This document shows, one piece after another, positions 1 through 8,316 of a stretch of 64,000 nucleotides of DNA. Each line of letters opens with the position of its first letter. The first letter of the stretch is position 1. The stretch is taken from NCBI GenBank assembly GCA_021771695.1, contig JAETON010000011.1:1-64000 (forward strand), written 5' to 3'. Source of the DNA: Lachnospiraceae bacterium (GTDB taxonomy: Bacteria > Bacillota > Clostridia > Lachnospirales > Lachnospiraceae). The translations under genes and the position numbers were made by a program. The notes under the pieces were generated by a model that was given only the letters and a program-made list of their open reading frames with translations, ran no database searches and had not been told where the DNA came from.

Positions 1-18
1 TGTACGATATGATTTCAT
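1..18 (-). CDS. 5' end of an unidentified minus-strand gene
   Basis: Only the first six codons (MKSYRT) lie in the window and the rest is off the left edge. On the minus strand a strong ribosome-binding site (AAAGGAGGG, complement of about 27-35) sits 8 nt before the ATG at 18, which is why I call a start here. No function can be inferred. Confidence 0.55.
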
Positions 19-218
19 ATTGGAAACCCTCCTTTTGTTGACATCATTATTCCACGGACGTGAGAGAAACTTAAGGAAAATTTCGTGAAAAATAGAAAGA
101 AAACAAGGATGAAAAGAAATATGGCTGCATTCATCCACCACCTGTTCATCGACCACTGAGGTGGGGGAATTCTGCCTGCTTTTTAGATAAAAAACAACTA
201 GATTTCTCCTAGATTGTT

Positions 219-243
219 AAAAAAGACGCATTCCGCGTCTTTT
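219..243 (-). terminator. Intrinsic terminator of the MarR-MATE operon
   Basis: Arms AAAAGACGC (221-229) and GCGTCTTTT (235-243) pair perfectly around a 5-nt loop, and the minus strand continues into T residues. It lies just after the MATE stop codon. A looser inverted repeat (about 194-219, CTAG-containing) sits next to it. Apart from a CCACCT/AGGTGG dyad at 138-164, I see nothing else in 19-218. Confidence 0.8.
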
Positions 244-266
244 CCAGATATGTAAGTTATCTTATA

Positions 267-1694
267 TCATGCAATCGGTTCACTGTATACCCCAAGCTCT
301 TCTCCGCTCTCCTGTGCTATCTGCACATCCAGCTTCTTCATTTCATGATGAATAAAGAAGAAAATGATGACAGCACTCGTGATATCCGCAATCGGTCCGG
401 CATACAGGATACCGTCCAGCCCGAAATGCAGCGGCAGAAGGAGAATCAGCGGTATCAGCAGTACGAGCTGTCGCAGAGAAGACAGTATGCTTGCCTTCAT
501 CGGCTGTCCGGTCGCCTGGAAATAGGAGGTGGAGGTTACCTGAAAGCCTGCGCAGAAAACTCCCAGATCAAAGATACGCATCGCCTTGATTGCGAATTCT
601 GTAAAATTGGCATCTGCACTACCAAACAGCATCAGAATGATATGCGGAATCAGCATAAACATCGCCCAGCCTACCGTTGTGACAGCTGTTGCGATATTGC
701 TTGCGAGCCGATAGCATCGCTTGATACGCTTCGGCTGATTCGCTCCTCTGTTAAAGCCCAAAATCGGCTGTGCACCGATACCGATACCGATACAGATGGA
801 TACGATGATCATGGATATCTTCATGACGATGCCCATTGCGGAAAGTGCAACATCCCCAGTGACGCTTGTCTGATTTCCATAATATACCAGCGAATTATTC
901 ATGGCAATCTGCAGAATTGTCGAGGACAGCTGTGTGATACAGCTGGAGATTCCCAGAGAAAACGCCATTTTACAAATGGTCGGGTTCAACCGCGTATGTG
1001 TCAGACGCAGGCGCATATTTCCCTTTCGCGTAAAATAATACAGCAGGATTACCGTTGCGATAATCTGTGAGGTGATGGTCGCAATCGCAGCTCCCTGCAC
1101 GCCCCAGTGAAATACAAATATATAAATCGGGTCCAGAACACAGTTTAACAATGCCCCTGCGACCATGCTGTACATGGCAACATTCGGGCTGCCATCACAA
1201 CGCGCCATATTGCTGAGACCGATACCGAGCAGATTAAAAACCGTACCAAGCAGTATGATGCTCGCATAATCCTTCGCATACCCCATATTCTTCGGCGTTG
1301 CACCGAAAATTGTCAGAATCGGATCCAGAAAAACCAAACCGATCACGGTCAGTACAATCCCGATTCCCACCAGCAGAATAAATACATTTCCCAGTGTATT
1401 CTCCGCTTCCTCTTCCTTCTTTTCCCCCAGCTTGATTGCCGCATAGGCACTTCCGCCTGCACCCAGCATGGTTCCTACCGCCAGTATAATCGTAACAATA
1501 GGAAATGCAACCGTTGTAGCCGCATTCCCCAGATAGCCTACACCCTGTCCGATGAATATCTGATCCACGATATTATATACTGCATTCACCAGCATGGAAA
1601 TCACAGACGGGATGGCAAATTTCATCAGCAGTCTGCCAATCGGCTGATATCCCAGCGGATTCTTTGTTCTTATTTCCTTCATGGTCTGTTCCAT
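267..1694 (-). CDS. MATE family multidrug/cation antiporter
   Basis: This 475-residue membrane protein belongs to the MATE (multi antimicrobial extrusion) family, which exports drugs or cationic metabolites in exchange for Na+ or H+. The sequence shows about twelve hydrophobic segments in two homologous halves. The N-terminal region PLGYQPIGRLLMKFAIPSVI, followed by VNAVYNIVDQIFIGQGVG, is typical of the family's first helices, and the length fits. The start is supported by AAAGGGAG about 9 nt upstream. Its neighbour, 16 bp upstream, is a MarR regulator in the same transcription unit, so expression is probably derepressed by a ligand of that regulator. The substrate cannot be told from sequence. 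Confidence 0.93.
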   Translation of the reverse strand: MEQTMKEIRTKNPLGYQPIGRLLMKFAIPSVISMLVNAVYNIVDQIFIGQGVGYLGNAATTVAFPIVTIILAVGTMLGAGGSAYAAIKLGEKKEEEAENTLGNVFILLVGIGIVLTVIGLVFLDPILTIFGATPKNMGYAKDYASIILLGTVFNLLGIGLSNMARCDGSPNVAMYSMVAGALLNCVLDPIYIFVFHWGVQGAAIATITSQIIATVILLYYFTRKGNMRLRLTHTRLNPTICKMAFSLGISSCITQLSSTILQIAMNNSLVYYGNQTSVTGDVALSAMGIVMKISMIIVSICIGIGIGAQPILGFNRGANQPKRIKRCYRLASNIATAVTTVGWAMFMLIPHIILMLFGSADANFTEFAIKAMRIFDLGVFCAGFQVTSTSYFQATGQPMKASILSSLRQLVLLIPLILLLPLHFGLDGILYAGPIADITSAVIIFFFIHHEMKKLDVQIAQESGEELGVYSEPIA

Positions 1695-1710
1695 AATTCT
1701 GCACTCCCTT

Positions 1711-2136
1711 TCATCGTTTTATGTACGCTGCTGCATTTCCTGCAATTTCATCCAGCAGCCTTTCTGCCTGTTCCTTTTCATCCGCCTGCAGGGTACGGCA
1801 AAGGATTGCATTCCATTCCAGAAGCATACCCTGTATCACTGGTACCAGCTGCTCTCCCTGCCCTGTCAGGTACAGCTGCACGCTTCTTCGGTCACTGCTT
1901 CTTGTTTCCCGCCGAAGATAGCCGAGCTCCTCCAGCTTCTTTACGGCTCTGGCACAGGTTCCCTTATCGAAGCTTCCGGTTTCCGCCAGCTCAAACTGAC
2001 TGATTCCCGGTTGTTCATAAATTCGCATCAGAAAAAACTGCTGGCCGCAGCCAATGTGATACGGCGCCAGCGTTTCATCGAAAAAGGCCTGTGAGCTGCG
2101 ATATACGATGGAAGCATTTTTACTGATATGTGCCAT
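1711..2136 (-). CDS. MarR family transcriptional regulator
   Basis: This is a winged-helix repressor of about 141 residues. The centre carries the MarR signature: ISQFELAETGSFDKGTCARAVKKL as recognition helix region, then YLRRETRSSDRRSVQLYLT as wing, cited here by position about 45-105. I place the start at the internal ATG at 2136 because GAGAGGTAGG lies 5-8 nt before it; an in-frame start at 2160 has no such site. It precedes the MATE transporter by 16 bp, and a 20-bp palindrome overlaps its promoter. The likely role is autoregulated repression of the efflux pump. The ligand is unknown. Confidence 0.93.
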   Translation of the reverse strand: MAHISKNASIVYRSSQAFFDETLAPYHIGCGQQFFLMRIYEQPGISQFELAETGSFDKGTCARAVKKLEELGYLRRETRSSDRRSVQLYLTGQGEQLVPVIQGMLLEWNAILCRTLQADEKEQAERLLDEIAGNAAAYIKR

Positions 2137-2167
2137 TGTCCTACCTCTCATAAAAAACAACTACCTT

Positions 2168-2196
2168 AGTATAGCAGACAATAGTTGCACATGCAA
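2168..2196 (-). promoter_or_regulatory. Promoter of the MarR-MATE operon
   Basis: On the minus strand, TTGCAT (-35, complement of 2191-2196) and TATACT (-10, complement of 2168-2173) are separated by exactly 17 bp. It lies about 30 bp upstream of the MarR ATG and overlaps the palindromic operator. Confidence 0.8.
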
Positions 2197-2200
2197 CTAT
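2181..2200. promoter_or_regulatory. MarR operator palindrome
   Basis: Perfect 9-bp arms ATAGTTGCA and TGCAACTAT flank a 2-bp centre. The dyad covers the -35 element and the upstream half of the spacer, as expected for autorepression by the adjacent MarR protein. Confidence 0.8.
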
Positions 2201-2264
2201 TTATATAAAATATTACCAATTCGATAAGCAGGGCTTTTCCACAAGCTGACACATGCCGAAAAAG

Positions 2265-2288
2265 AAAAAACCGCATGGCTTCATGCGG
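2265..2288 (-). terminator. Intrinsic terminator overlapping a stop codon
   Basis: CCGCATG (2271-2277) pairs with CATGCGG (2282-2288), and a minus-strand T6 tract follows (complement of 2265-2270). The 3' arm includes the last codons of the gene that ends at 2281. Confidence 0.8.
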
Positions 2289-2679
2289 CTGATGCTGTCT
2301 GCTGTTCTCTTGCGATGACCTTGCGAATAAGCTTCAGAATATATCGCCCAGTCGCTACATCCTCATGATATGGTGTAAGATTGGGACGTATGATGTCCCT
2401 GGAAACATACCCGTATACCCTGGTATCATCCTTCAGCTTCACTTCAATGCAAACCCGAAGCTCCTGATTTTCACTTGCCAGGATTCCATTGATTGTAAAC
2501 AGATTGGCAAGCTGAGATACCGAGCTTTTCTTGTAATACTGATTTTTCAATGAACAGCTGCTGATTTCGCGGTAGGGTATGATCTTCTCCTCATCCATCA
2601 GAAAACGTAACTGCTTATGCTCCTTATCAAATTGAATAACATCGCGAACAGTTTTACTGGGAGTAAATTTCGGATTCAT
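2281..2679 (-). CDS. Conserved hypothetical protein, paralogue of the protein at 4000-4371
   Basis: A soluble 132-residue protein of unknown function. It shares its whole layout with the 123-residue protein at 4000-4371. Both have an N-terminal D-V-x-[QE]-F-D-K stretch, then LRFLxDE, a central basic segment, and a C-terminal [QP]YHEDxxTxR motif followed by a helix. The alternating short strands (KQLRFL, IIPYREI, LRVCIEV, RVYGYVS) suggest a small beta-rich domain, perhaps PH-like, but that is weak inference. The start is supported by GGAAAGGAG 6 nt upstream. No operon partner and no signal peptide are visible. Confidence 0.75.
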   Translation of the reverse strand: MNPKFTPSKTVRDVIQFDKEHKQLRFLMDEEKIIPYREISSCSLKNQYYKKSSVSQLANLFTINGILASENQELRVCIEVKLKDDTRVYGYVSRDIIRPNLTPYHEDVATGRYILKLIRKVIAREQQTASAA

Positions 2680-2853
2680 CGCCTTCTCCTTTCCGGGTTT
2701 CCCCTTCCTACACCCTCATTATATTACTATTCTTATTTTTCTTCAATATCTTATTCAATGTTTTGAAATTCTATTCAGCGCTTAGGTATCGCCTTAACCT
2801 GTTCATGTATAAGCAAAAAAAGAACAGACAAGCGCATAGACACTGAAGCACGA

Positions 2854-2890
2854 TAAAATCACAGCCTGCCGGGTATGTCCGTGGCTGTGA
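2854..2890 (-). terminator. Probable intrinsic terminator
   Basis: TCACAGCC (2859-2866) pairs with GGCTGTGA (2883-2890) across a 16-nt loop, with a short minus-strand TTTTA run after it. It lies 76 bp beyond the stop of the gene that ends at 2967. Confidence 0.65.
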
Positions 2891-2966
2891 CTTCTTATCA
2901 TAGATACTGTTTCATCCTCCCCTGCCGATCATTCACCGACAAACGGTAAAGGTCATTCTCCTATCC

Positions 2967-3449
2967 TCAGCTTTCGCTGTCCACACGGTCGAGTTCCTTA
3001 TGTAAAAGCTGCAAAATATACGGATGACTTTCCTCATTTAAGGTAAGAAGGAACGCCATGTAGCGGCATTTCTGATACTGCTCACGCTCCATTACAAAGG
3101 TGTAGCCCATCCTGCACCTTGGATTGCAGTCATTTGGATCCAGCAGCCGTTTACATACTGAGGCCTTACGGATTTCCGTTTTCATTCTTCTTGGAAATGC
3201 ATTTAAAAGCTCCTGAAACTCAGCGATATGATCTGCGAAAACTCGAAGCTTTATACCTGATTTACGTTGAACAAAGGTAGCCAGTGTTCTTTTCGTATCC
3301 TTACGTATATAGGAAACAACGAAACCGCTTTTGGCTGTCTTCATCTCAAGCCTGCATCCCCGCTTCATCAATTCTGAATGTATTTCCGAAACATGGCTCT
3401 GATAGCGGGGATCCACACGATCCACAAATAGATCAAATTCTCCACACAT
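2967..3449 (-). CDS. Hypothetical protein with a Cys-containing C-terminal region
   Basis: About 160 residues, unrecognised. The protein begins MCGEFDLFVDRVDP and has a basic centre rich in KRGCRLEMK and RRMKTEIRK-like patches. The C-terminal half contains CKRLLDPNDCNPRCRMGY, three cysteines that could bind metal. I put the start at 3449, where GGAGG precedes the ATG by 8 nt; an ATG at 3464 lies inside that site. It stands alone between terminator-like sequence and a gene-poor stretch. I do not assign a function. Confidence 0.65.
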   Translation of the reverse strand: MCGEFDLFVDRVDPRYQSHVSEIHSELMKRGCRLEMKTAKSGFVVSYIRKDTKRTLATFVQRKSGIKLRVFADHIAEFQELLNAFPRRMKTEIRKASVCKRLLDPNDCNPRCRMGYTFVMEREQYQKCRYMAFLLTLNEESHPYILQLLHKELDRVDSES

Positions 3450-3999
3450 ATATAGTTCCTCCATTCGCCGTGTGCGGGCATGTTATCATGGATGCTATTT
3501 TAAATCGTCTTACCAATTTTGAAATACGCACCTCTGTTTCTCCATTCCACACAGCTTCATGCCTGCATACATCGTATCAGAAGCATGCTTTTCTGTCCTC
3601 TCTTTCTACGTTCATGAACTGCGAGCTGCTGATAACCATACCGATATCCGGATGCTGCCGATAGGGCAAAGCATCACCATAAGCAAAACATCAGGGAAGC
3701 AGAAAGCGATAGGAAACCGTTCTCCCTTTGCAGGTAACTGCACCGACAGCACACTGTATATTATGAAGTACTCTCTGCACGCTCCAAGGCAGAATGAATC
3801 ATCCGTTTTCGCAATATTCCAAAAGCGGAAAGGCAACGTGCACGATCCGGATTCTTTCTTACGTTAGCGGGTTTACGAAAAGGAGAATTCAATTCCGATT
3901 GATACATACAATCGTATGGAATCCTCCATGTTTTGAATATACCCGCATTTGAGCAAGAAGCACTGCCTTTCGGATACCGGCCTGTTTATGCTTTCTATG
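3450..3999. other. Non-coding stretch, no supported gene
   Basis: About 550 bp with only short open frames, none having a convincing ribosome-binding site or protein-like composition. Its base composition resembles the neighbouring chromosome, so it could be the remains of a decayed gene. I see no repeat or RNA motif. Confidence 0.5.
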
Positions 4000-4371
4000 C
4001 TACGCCTTTGCACGGCACTTCTTCAGTAAACTTACAATTTCCCGAGCTGTACGCATGTCCTCATGATACTGCAAGGTACCTTTATCCACGATATCCTCAG
4101 ATACATGTACAAAAACAGACTGTCCCATCCGCACCTTCATACGAATACCAACGCGCACAAACTGCCTCCCTTGCGCATAGGTGGGAAACACCAGATTATG
4201 CGCAAGGGCTTTTTTCAGATTATGATGATACTCGCAGGATATACCGATCGTCTCCAAGTCCTTGTAATAGTATACCTGATCTCCCTCATCCAGCAGGAAT
4301 CTCAGCTTTTTGTTGGTTTTATCAAACTCAACCACATCTTTAATCCGCTTACTGACAATAAATTCAGACAT
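4000..4371 (-). CDS. Conserved hypothetical protein, paralogue of the protein at 2281-2679
   Basis: A 123-residue soluble protein sharing the order of motifs with its neighbour: IKDVVEFDKTNKKLRFLLDE near the N-terminus, a central segment beginning ISCEYHHNLKK, VRVGIRMKV strand-like sequence, and QYHEDMRTAREIVSLLKK at the end. The two probably arose by duplication and then diverged considerably, since only motif positions are conserved. The region just upstream contains AGGGATGTGG, a weak ribosome-binding site. Function unknown. Confidence 0.72.
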   Translation of the reverse strand: MSEFIVSKRIKDVVEFDKTNKKLRFLLDEGDQVYYYKDLETIGISCEYHHNLKKALAHNLVFPTYAQGRQFVRVGIRMKVRMGQSVFVHVSEDIVDKGTLQYHEDMRTAREIVSLLKKCRAKA

Positions 4372-4708
4372 ATGACCACATCCCTATCATCTTCATTATA
4401 TAGTATTCAAGGGGCCTGTCAACGCTTTTACTGTTACTTCTTGTTTTCCTGTGATTTTTATGCTTTTCCTGTTACTGCTACTTCTGTGTATTTTATATCA
4501 TCTTGCGTATGATAGCTTCCCTTGTATATCGGTAATGCTATTGTATGTTACAGTAAGTTTTCTAATACGTTTCTTTCATTATCTTTCGGCCCTTGTTCCT
4601 GCTTTTCCTTGACCGCTTTTTCATGTTTTTTACGCTGACATAGTATTACGAGCATGCGTACAGGATGTAAACCTGCCGAAAAACAACAGCAGCTCCTGCG
4701 TAAAACTG
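4372..4708. other. Intergenic region downstream of thiC
   Basis: A 337-bp T-rich stretch with no supportable gene. Near 4685-4711 the minus strand has AGCAG...CTGCT followed by GTTGTTTTT, a weak candidate for the thiC terminator. Confidence 0.45.
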
Positions 4709-6016
4709 CTAGTCCTCTTCCATGATATCAACGATTTCACCGCGCAGAAGCTTGTTCATATTGCGGATAGCACACATTTTCCCGCACATGGTGCATGTAT
4801 CCTCACGCTCCGGTGCAGACTGGGCACGGTACGCTCTTGCCTTATCCGGATCCATAGCTAAAGCGAACATTCTTTCCCAATCCAGATTACCGCGTGCTAC
4901 AGCCATTTGATGATCCCAATCCATAGCTCCCTTTACTCCCTTGGCGATATCCGCCGCGTGTGCAGCAATTTTACTTGCAATGATTCCTTCCTTAACATCA
5001 TCGACATCAGGAAGAGACAAATGCTCTGCCGGTGTCACATAGCATAAAAAGCTGGCTCCGTAGGCTGCTGCCATTGCACCGCCGATCGCCGCAGTGATAT
5101 GATCATAGCCCGGTGCGACATCGGTAACGATTGGACCCAGCACATAAAACGGTGCCCCCTTGCAGATTGTTTTCTGCAGCTCCATATTCGCCTGAATCTG
5201 ATGAAGCGGCATATGTCCCGGCCCCTCGATAATGACCTGTACATCCTGTGCCCATGCGCGCTGTGTCAGTTCTCCCAGCGTAACAAGCTCCTCAATCTGT
5301 GGAATATCCCCGGCATCCTCCAAGCAGCCCGGGCGGCAGGCATCTCCGAGCGAAAGCGTGACATCGTGCTCTCTGCATATCCTTAAAACTTCATCAAAAT
5401 ACTCATAAAACGGATTTTCATTCCCGGTGATTTCCATCCAGGCAAACATGATGGATCCACCGCGGGATACGATGTTCGTAATTCGCTTCTGTTGTTTAAA
5501 GCGCTGTGCAGTCTGCCTGTTGATTCCACAGTGAATCGTCATAAAATCAACACCGTCCTCTGCATGCATACGAAAGACATCCAGCCATTCCTGTGCAGTG
5601 ATATCCTTCAATGCCTTATTGTAATATACCAGCGCATCATATATAGGCACTGTACCAAGAATTGCCGGGCATTCCGCAACCAGCTTTCTACGGAATGTCT
5701 GCGTATCGCCAAAGGAGCTTAAATCCATAATGGCCTCAGCTCCCATTTGCACGGCATGCCGTACCTTTTCCATCTCCATATTCAAATCAAGACAATCTCT
5801 GCTCGTCCCCAGATTCACATTGATTTTTGTCTTCAGCATGCTTCCGATTCCATAGGATTTTCGGCATGTATGATGCCTATTGGCCGGAATCACCAGCTCT
5901 CCGGCAGCGACCAACCGGCAAACCTCTGCCTCCTCCATCTGTTCATAGGCAGCGACAGCCTTCATTTCCTCAGTGATGATATGCTGTCTGGCAGCATCCA
6001 TTTGTGTTGTGTACAT
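4709..6016 (-). CDS. thiC: Phosphomethylpyrimidine synthase ThiC
   Basis: ThiC is a radical-SAM enzyme that rearranges aminoimidazole ribotide into the hydroxymethylpyrimidine phosphate used for thiamine. The 435-residue length fits the short anaerobe-type enzyme. Diagnostic segments are [57 protein letters not shown] and [17 protein letters not shown]. The cluster-binding cysteines near the C-terminus read CTMCGKMC, i.e. CX2CX3C as I read it, one residue shorter than the often quoted CX2CX4C. The start follows CCTCC-complement GGAGG by 9 nt. No other thiamine gene is nearby. A TPP riboswitch and a terminator lie in the leader. Confidence 0.97.
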   Translation of the reverse strand: MYTTQMDAARQHIITEEMKAVAAYEQMEEAEVCRLVAAGELVIPANRHHTCRKSYGIGSMLKTKINVNLGTSRDCLDLNMEMEKVRHAVQMGAEAIMDLSSFGDTQTFRRKLVAECPAILGTVPIYDALVYYNKALKDITAQEWLDVFRMHAEDGVDFMTIHCGINRQTAQRFKQQKRITNIVSRGGSIMFAWMEITGNENPFYEYFDEVLRICREHDVTLSLGDACRPGCLEDAGDIPQIEELVTLGELTQRAWAQDVQVIIEGPGHMPLHQIQANMELQKTICKGAPFYVLGPIVTDVAPGYDHITAAIGGAMAAAYGASFLCYVTPAEHLSLPDVDDVKEGIIASKIAAHAADIAKGVKGAMDWDHQMAVARGNLDWERMFALAMDPDKARAYRAQSAPEREDTCTMCGKMCAIRNMNKLLRGEIVDIMEED

Positions 6017-6038
6017 TTGTGTTATCCTCCTGTAAATG

Positions 6039-6074
6039 TAAAAAAGCTGTACGCCCGCTACGGTGTCAGCTTTT
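6039..6074 (-). terminator. Regulatory terminator in the thiC leader
   Basis: On the minus strand AAAGCTG and CAGCTTT (complements of 6067-6073 and 6043-6049) enclose a 17-nt loop and are followed by six T residues. It lies between the TPP aptamer and the thiC ribosome-binding site, so it is the likely expression platform: termination when TPP is bound. Confidence 0.75.
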
Positions 6075-6130
6075 ATGATTTTTTCCGGATGATAACAGCA
6101 TAAGCTTCCGTCCTGCTGTACTTCCCTATA

Positions 6131-6211
6131 AAATCCCTACGCCGGCATTACCCGTATCAGGTTCCTTGGGTCCCGGATGATCTCCGATCTCAGCCATACG
6201 TAGGCACCCCA
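6131..6211 (-). ncRNA. TPP riboswitch (THI element) upstream of thiC
   Basis: The minus strand carries the conserved order GGGGTGCC, then CTGAGA, then ACCC, then GAACCTGAT, then GGGTAATGCCGGCGTAGG. These are the P1/P2/P3/P4/P5 landmarks of the thiamine pyrophosphate aptamer. It sits about 115 bp ahead of the thiC start, with a terminator hairpin between, so high TPP should cut off thiC transcription. Confidence 0.96.
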
Positions 6212-6227
6212 TTTTTTGTACGAAAAT

Positions 6228-6256
6228 ATTACACCACAAAATGACGGGGCTGTCAA
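6228..6256 (-). promoter_or_regulatory. thiC promoter
   Basis: Minus strand TTGACA (complement of 6251-6256), 17-bp spacer, TGTAAT (complement of 6228-6233). The transcript would start just before the TPP aptamer. Between here and the gene that ends at 6379 I see nothing else. Confidence 0.75.
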
Positions 6257-6378
6257 TGCTAATCCTGCAATGGCTTTGCTTTGTGTATGCGATAATTTTC
6301 CATATAACAACAGATCGACGCGACTGGAGGTATTCCCCGTTTGCATTGCCATACCATGAACAGCCTGTATAATCCGTG

Positions 6379-7941
6379 TTAGCCCAGTGCTTCCATAAAT
6401 TGTTCGGTTTCCAGCTCCTGCAGCTCACCCTGTGCAATATACAAAACAGAATCAAACACCTCCTGTATAAACAGCCGGTCATGGGATACAGCCAGAATAC
6501 AGCCTGGAAAGTCCTTCAGAATACGGCGTATGACAGGACTTGTCAGCGGCGACAAATTCCGTGTCGGCTCATCCATCAGAAGGACATTGCAGCCCTGCTT
6601 AATGAACCGCAGCAGATACAGCTTCGCCTTTTGCCCTTCACTCAGCTGATATACGGAATGCTCCATCTCCTCTCTGGTGAACTTCATCCGTCCGAGCAAC
6701 TCCCGCGCTCTTGTTATATCGTCCCTGTCACAGGCTTCCAGCAAAAATGTCACCGGTGTGTCCTTTACTGAAAATGCTTCTGCATAATTCTGCGGCATAT
6801 AGCCGAGACGAATATCCGCATGAGATTTCAGTACTTTATGAATTTCCTTCATCAACAGACTTTTTCCACATCCGTTTTCTCCAGCTATCACCGTCTTCTG
6901 TCTACCATAAAGTGTTATGTGAATATCCTGCAGAAGCGTACTTACGTCTGTTTTCAATTCCTCCAAATGAAACTCAAGGATACGTCGGCTTTTCGGAAAG
7001 CCTTCACACTGGAAGAAAACATCAATCGCCTCCTCCACGCTGTCCACATGCGCATAGCCCTCCTTCTCCAGCCTGCGATCCTGTGCCTTCAGATTTCTCA
7101 TTTTTGTCTTTAGGGCAGCCGCATAAAACGGACTGCGCACCGTATCGTTCTGCGCATCATGCACCGCATTCATAAAGTCATTCAGCTTCTCTTTTTTCCT
7201 GCGGTATTCCCGCCTCTGTGCCGATGCCTCCTGTGCCTCCTTTTTTAGCTGGCTGCACCTCTGCTTCACATATTCCTCATAATTTCCGTGAAAAATTGTA
7301 TGACGGCATTGGGTTTTCTTATTCAGCTGCTCCAGATGCAGGATTACAGTTGCACACCTGCTCAGCAAAATTTCATCATGCGATATGAACAATACAGGAA
7401 TGTGCAGATTTTTCAAAAAATCCTCCAGCCACTGTAAAGTTTGAATATCAAGATCATTGGTTGGCTCATCCAGCAGAAGCAGCTTTGGCTTACGCAGCAT
7501 TAGCTTCAACAGCTGCAGCTTCACCTTCTCTCCACCGCTTAATGTTCCTATCCTCTGTTCTCCATACAAAAGTTCATTTTTTAAACCCAGCTGTACGCAC
7601 AGTGTTTCACAGCCCTGCAGATCATTGTATCGTTCCGGCTGGATTTCATCTTCACTTTTTTCCTTCAATAAATAATCAAAAAGAAAAGCATCCTCCCATT
7701 GACTGGAAAGCTGCTGTTCAAAATATCCGATTTCTTTATAATCTGTATCAATTTCACCACTCACAGCTGCATAGTCTTCAATTAGATTTCGGTTATAAAC
7801 CGCCTTTAGCAGTGTGGATTTTCCATTCCCTTCCTCGCCGATAATTCCTACCTTATCGTCATTTCCCAGGGAATAATTTAAATCGTTAATCAGTGTGTGA
7901 TGTTTACTATCACGGATAGTAAGGTGCTTTAGAATAAGCAT
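6379..7941 (-). CDS. ABC-F family ATP-binding protein
   Basis: ABC-F proteins carry two ATPase domains and no membrane part. They act on the ribosome, either as translation factors or by displacing antibiotics. Here the first domain has Walker A GEEGNGKST near residue 35, signature LSGGEK and Walker B LLLLDEPTNDLD. A basic linker (about residues 225-290) follows, then a second domain with GENGCGKS, LSEGQKAK and VLLMDEPTRNLS. The start I use is the ATG at 7941, with GGAGG 8 nt upstream; the ATG at 7947 is too close to that site. A long leader with a small hairpin suggests induction by a ribosome-targeting drug, as in resistance-type ABC-F genes. The exact subfamily is not clear. Confidence 0.9.
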   Translation of the reverse strand: MLILKHLTIRDSKHHTLINDLNYSLGNDDKVGIIGEEGNGKSTLLKAVYNRNLIEDYAAVSGEIDTDYKEIGYFEQQLSSQWEDAFLFDYLLKEKSEDEIQPERYNDLQGCETLCVQLGLKNELLYGEQRIGTLSGGEKVKLQLLKLMLRKPKLLLLDEPTNDLDIQTLQWLEDFLKNLHIPVLFISHDEILLSRCATVILHLEQLNKKTQCRHTIFHGNYEEYVKQRCSQLKKEAQEASAQRREYRRKKEKLNDFMNAVHDAQNDTVRSPFYAAALKTKMRNLKAQDRRLEKEGYAHVDSVEEAIDVFFQCEGFPKSRRILEFHLEELKTDVSTLLQDIHITLYGRQKTVIAGENGCGKSLLMKEIHKVLKSHADIRLGYMPQNYAEAFSVKDTPVTFLLEACDRDDITRARELLGRMKFTREEMEHSVYQLSEGQKAKLYLLRFIKQGCNVLLMDEPTRNLSPLTSPVIRRILKDFPGCILAVSHDRLFIQEVFDSVLYIAQGELQELETEQFMEALG

Positions 7942-7991
7942 GAGCATCGCCTCCTTTTAAGCAGGCTGTAAGCAGATAATTGACACATACG

Positions 7992-8010
7992 AAAAAAGTT
8001 TATTTTAAAC
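7992..8010 (-). promoter_or_regulatory. Attenuator-like hairpin in the ABC-F leader
   Basis: On the minus strand GTTTA-AAA-TAAAC (complement of 7998-8010) is followed directly by six T residues. The stem is only 5 bp and AT-rich, so it is weak. A tiny reading frame, ATG AGC AAA TAG, lies upstream in the same leader (near 8035-8046). Confidence 0.4.
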
Positions 8011-8068
8011 AGTTCGTTTGCTGGGTCTCTTATCTATTTGCTCATCTTCTCACTCTCCATTCCTCTCT

Positions 8069-8097
8069 ATTCTAGTATCGTATGCATTTACTGTCAA
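8069..8097 (-). promoter_or_regulatory. Promoter of the ABC-F gene
   Basis: Consensus TTGACA (complement of 8092-8097), 17-bp spacer, TAGAAT (complement of 8069-8074) on the minus strand. This predicts an untranslated leader of about 120 nt before the ATG at 7941. The rest of 8098-8316 shows no gene. Confidence 0.8.
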
Positions 8098-8232
8098 GCC
8101 CAAAAGTGATTTTCCCATGACTAAATGAAAAAGTGTTTTGATTCTGTAATCCATATGATAGAAATGCCTTAGACTCTATATAGATCATATGGCATGAACT
8201 CATTAAGGGATAAGGCCTTATGACACGTAAAA

Positions 8233-8262
8233 GAAAAAAGAGATTTCTTCAGCTGATTTCTC
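8233..8262 (-). terminator. Possible terminator of the first GNAT gene
   Basis: Minus strand GAGA...TCTC arms (8240-8262) with partly paired interior, followed by a T6 tract (complement of 8234-8239). The stem is imperfect, so confidence is modest. Confidence 0.45.
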
Positions 8263-8316
8263 GGCTGTTCAAAATCCCGTTATTCTTCTTCAAAAAGATA
8301 TCTGGTTTCAGGTATG

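Noticed and set aside
345-1070. Plus-strand gene inside the MATE region
   Set aside because: It is antisense to a clear transporter gene, with Arg/Gln/Asp-rich, low-quality protein sequence and no start signal.
3612-3836. 74-codon minus-strand gene
   Set aside because: It has no ribosome-binding site and no homologous-looking motif. Nothing distinguishes it from chance.
6126-6482. Minus-strand protein covering the thiC leader
   Set aside because: The frame runs through the TPP riboswitch and promoter and into the end of the ABC-F gene. RNA landmarks explain the sequence.
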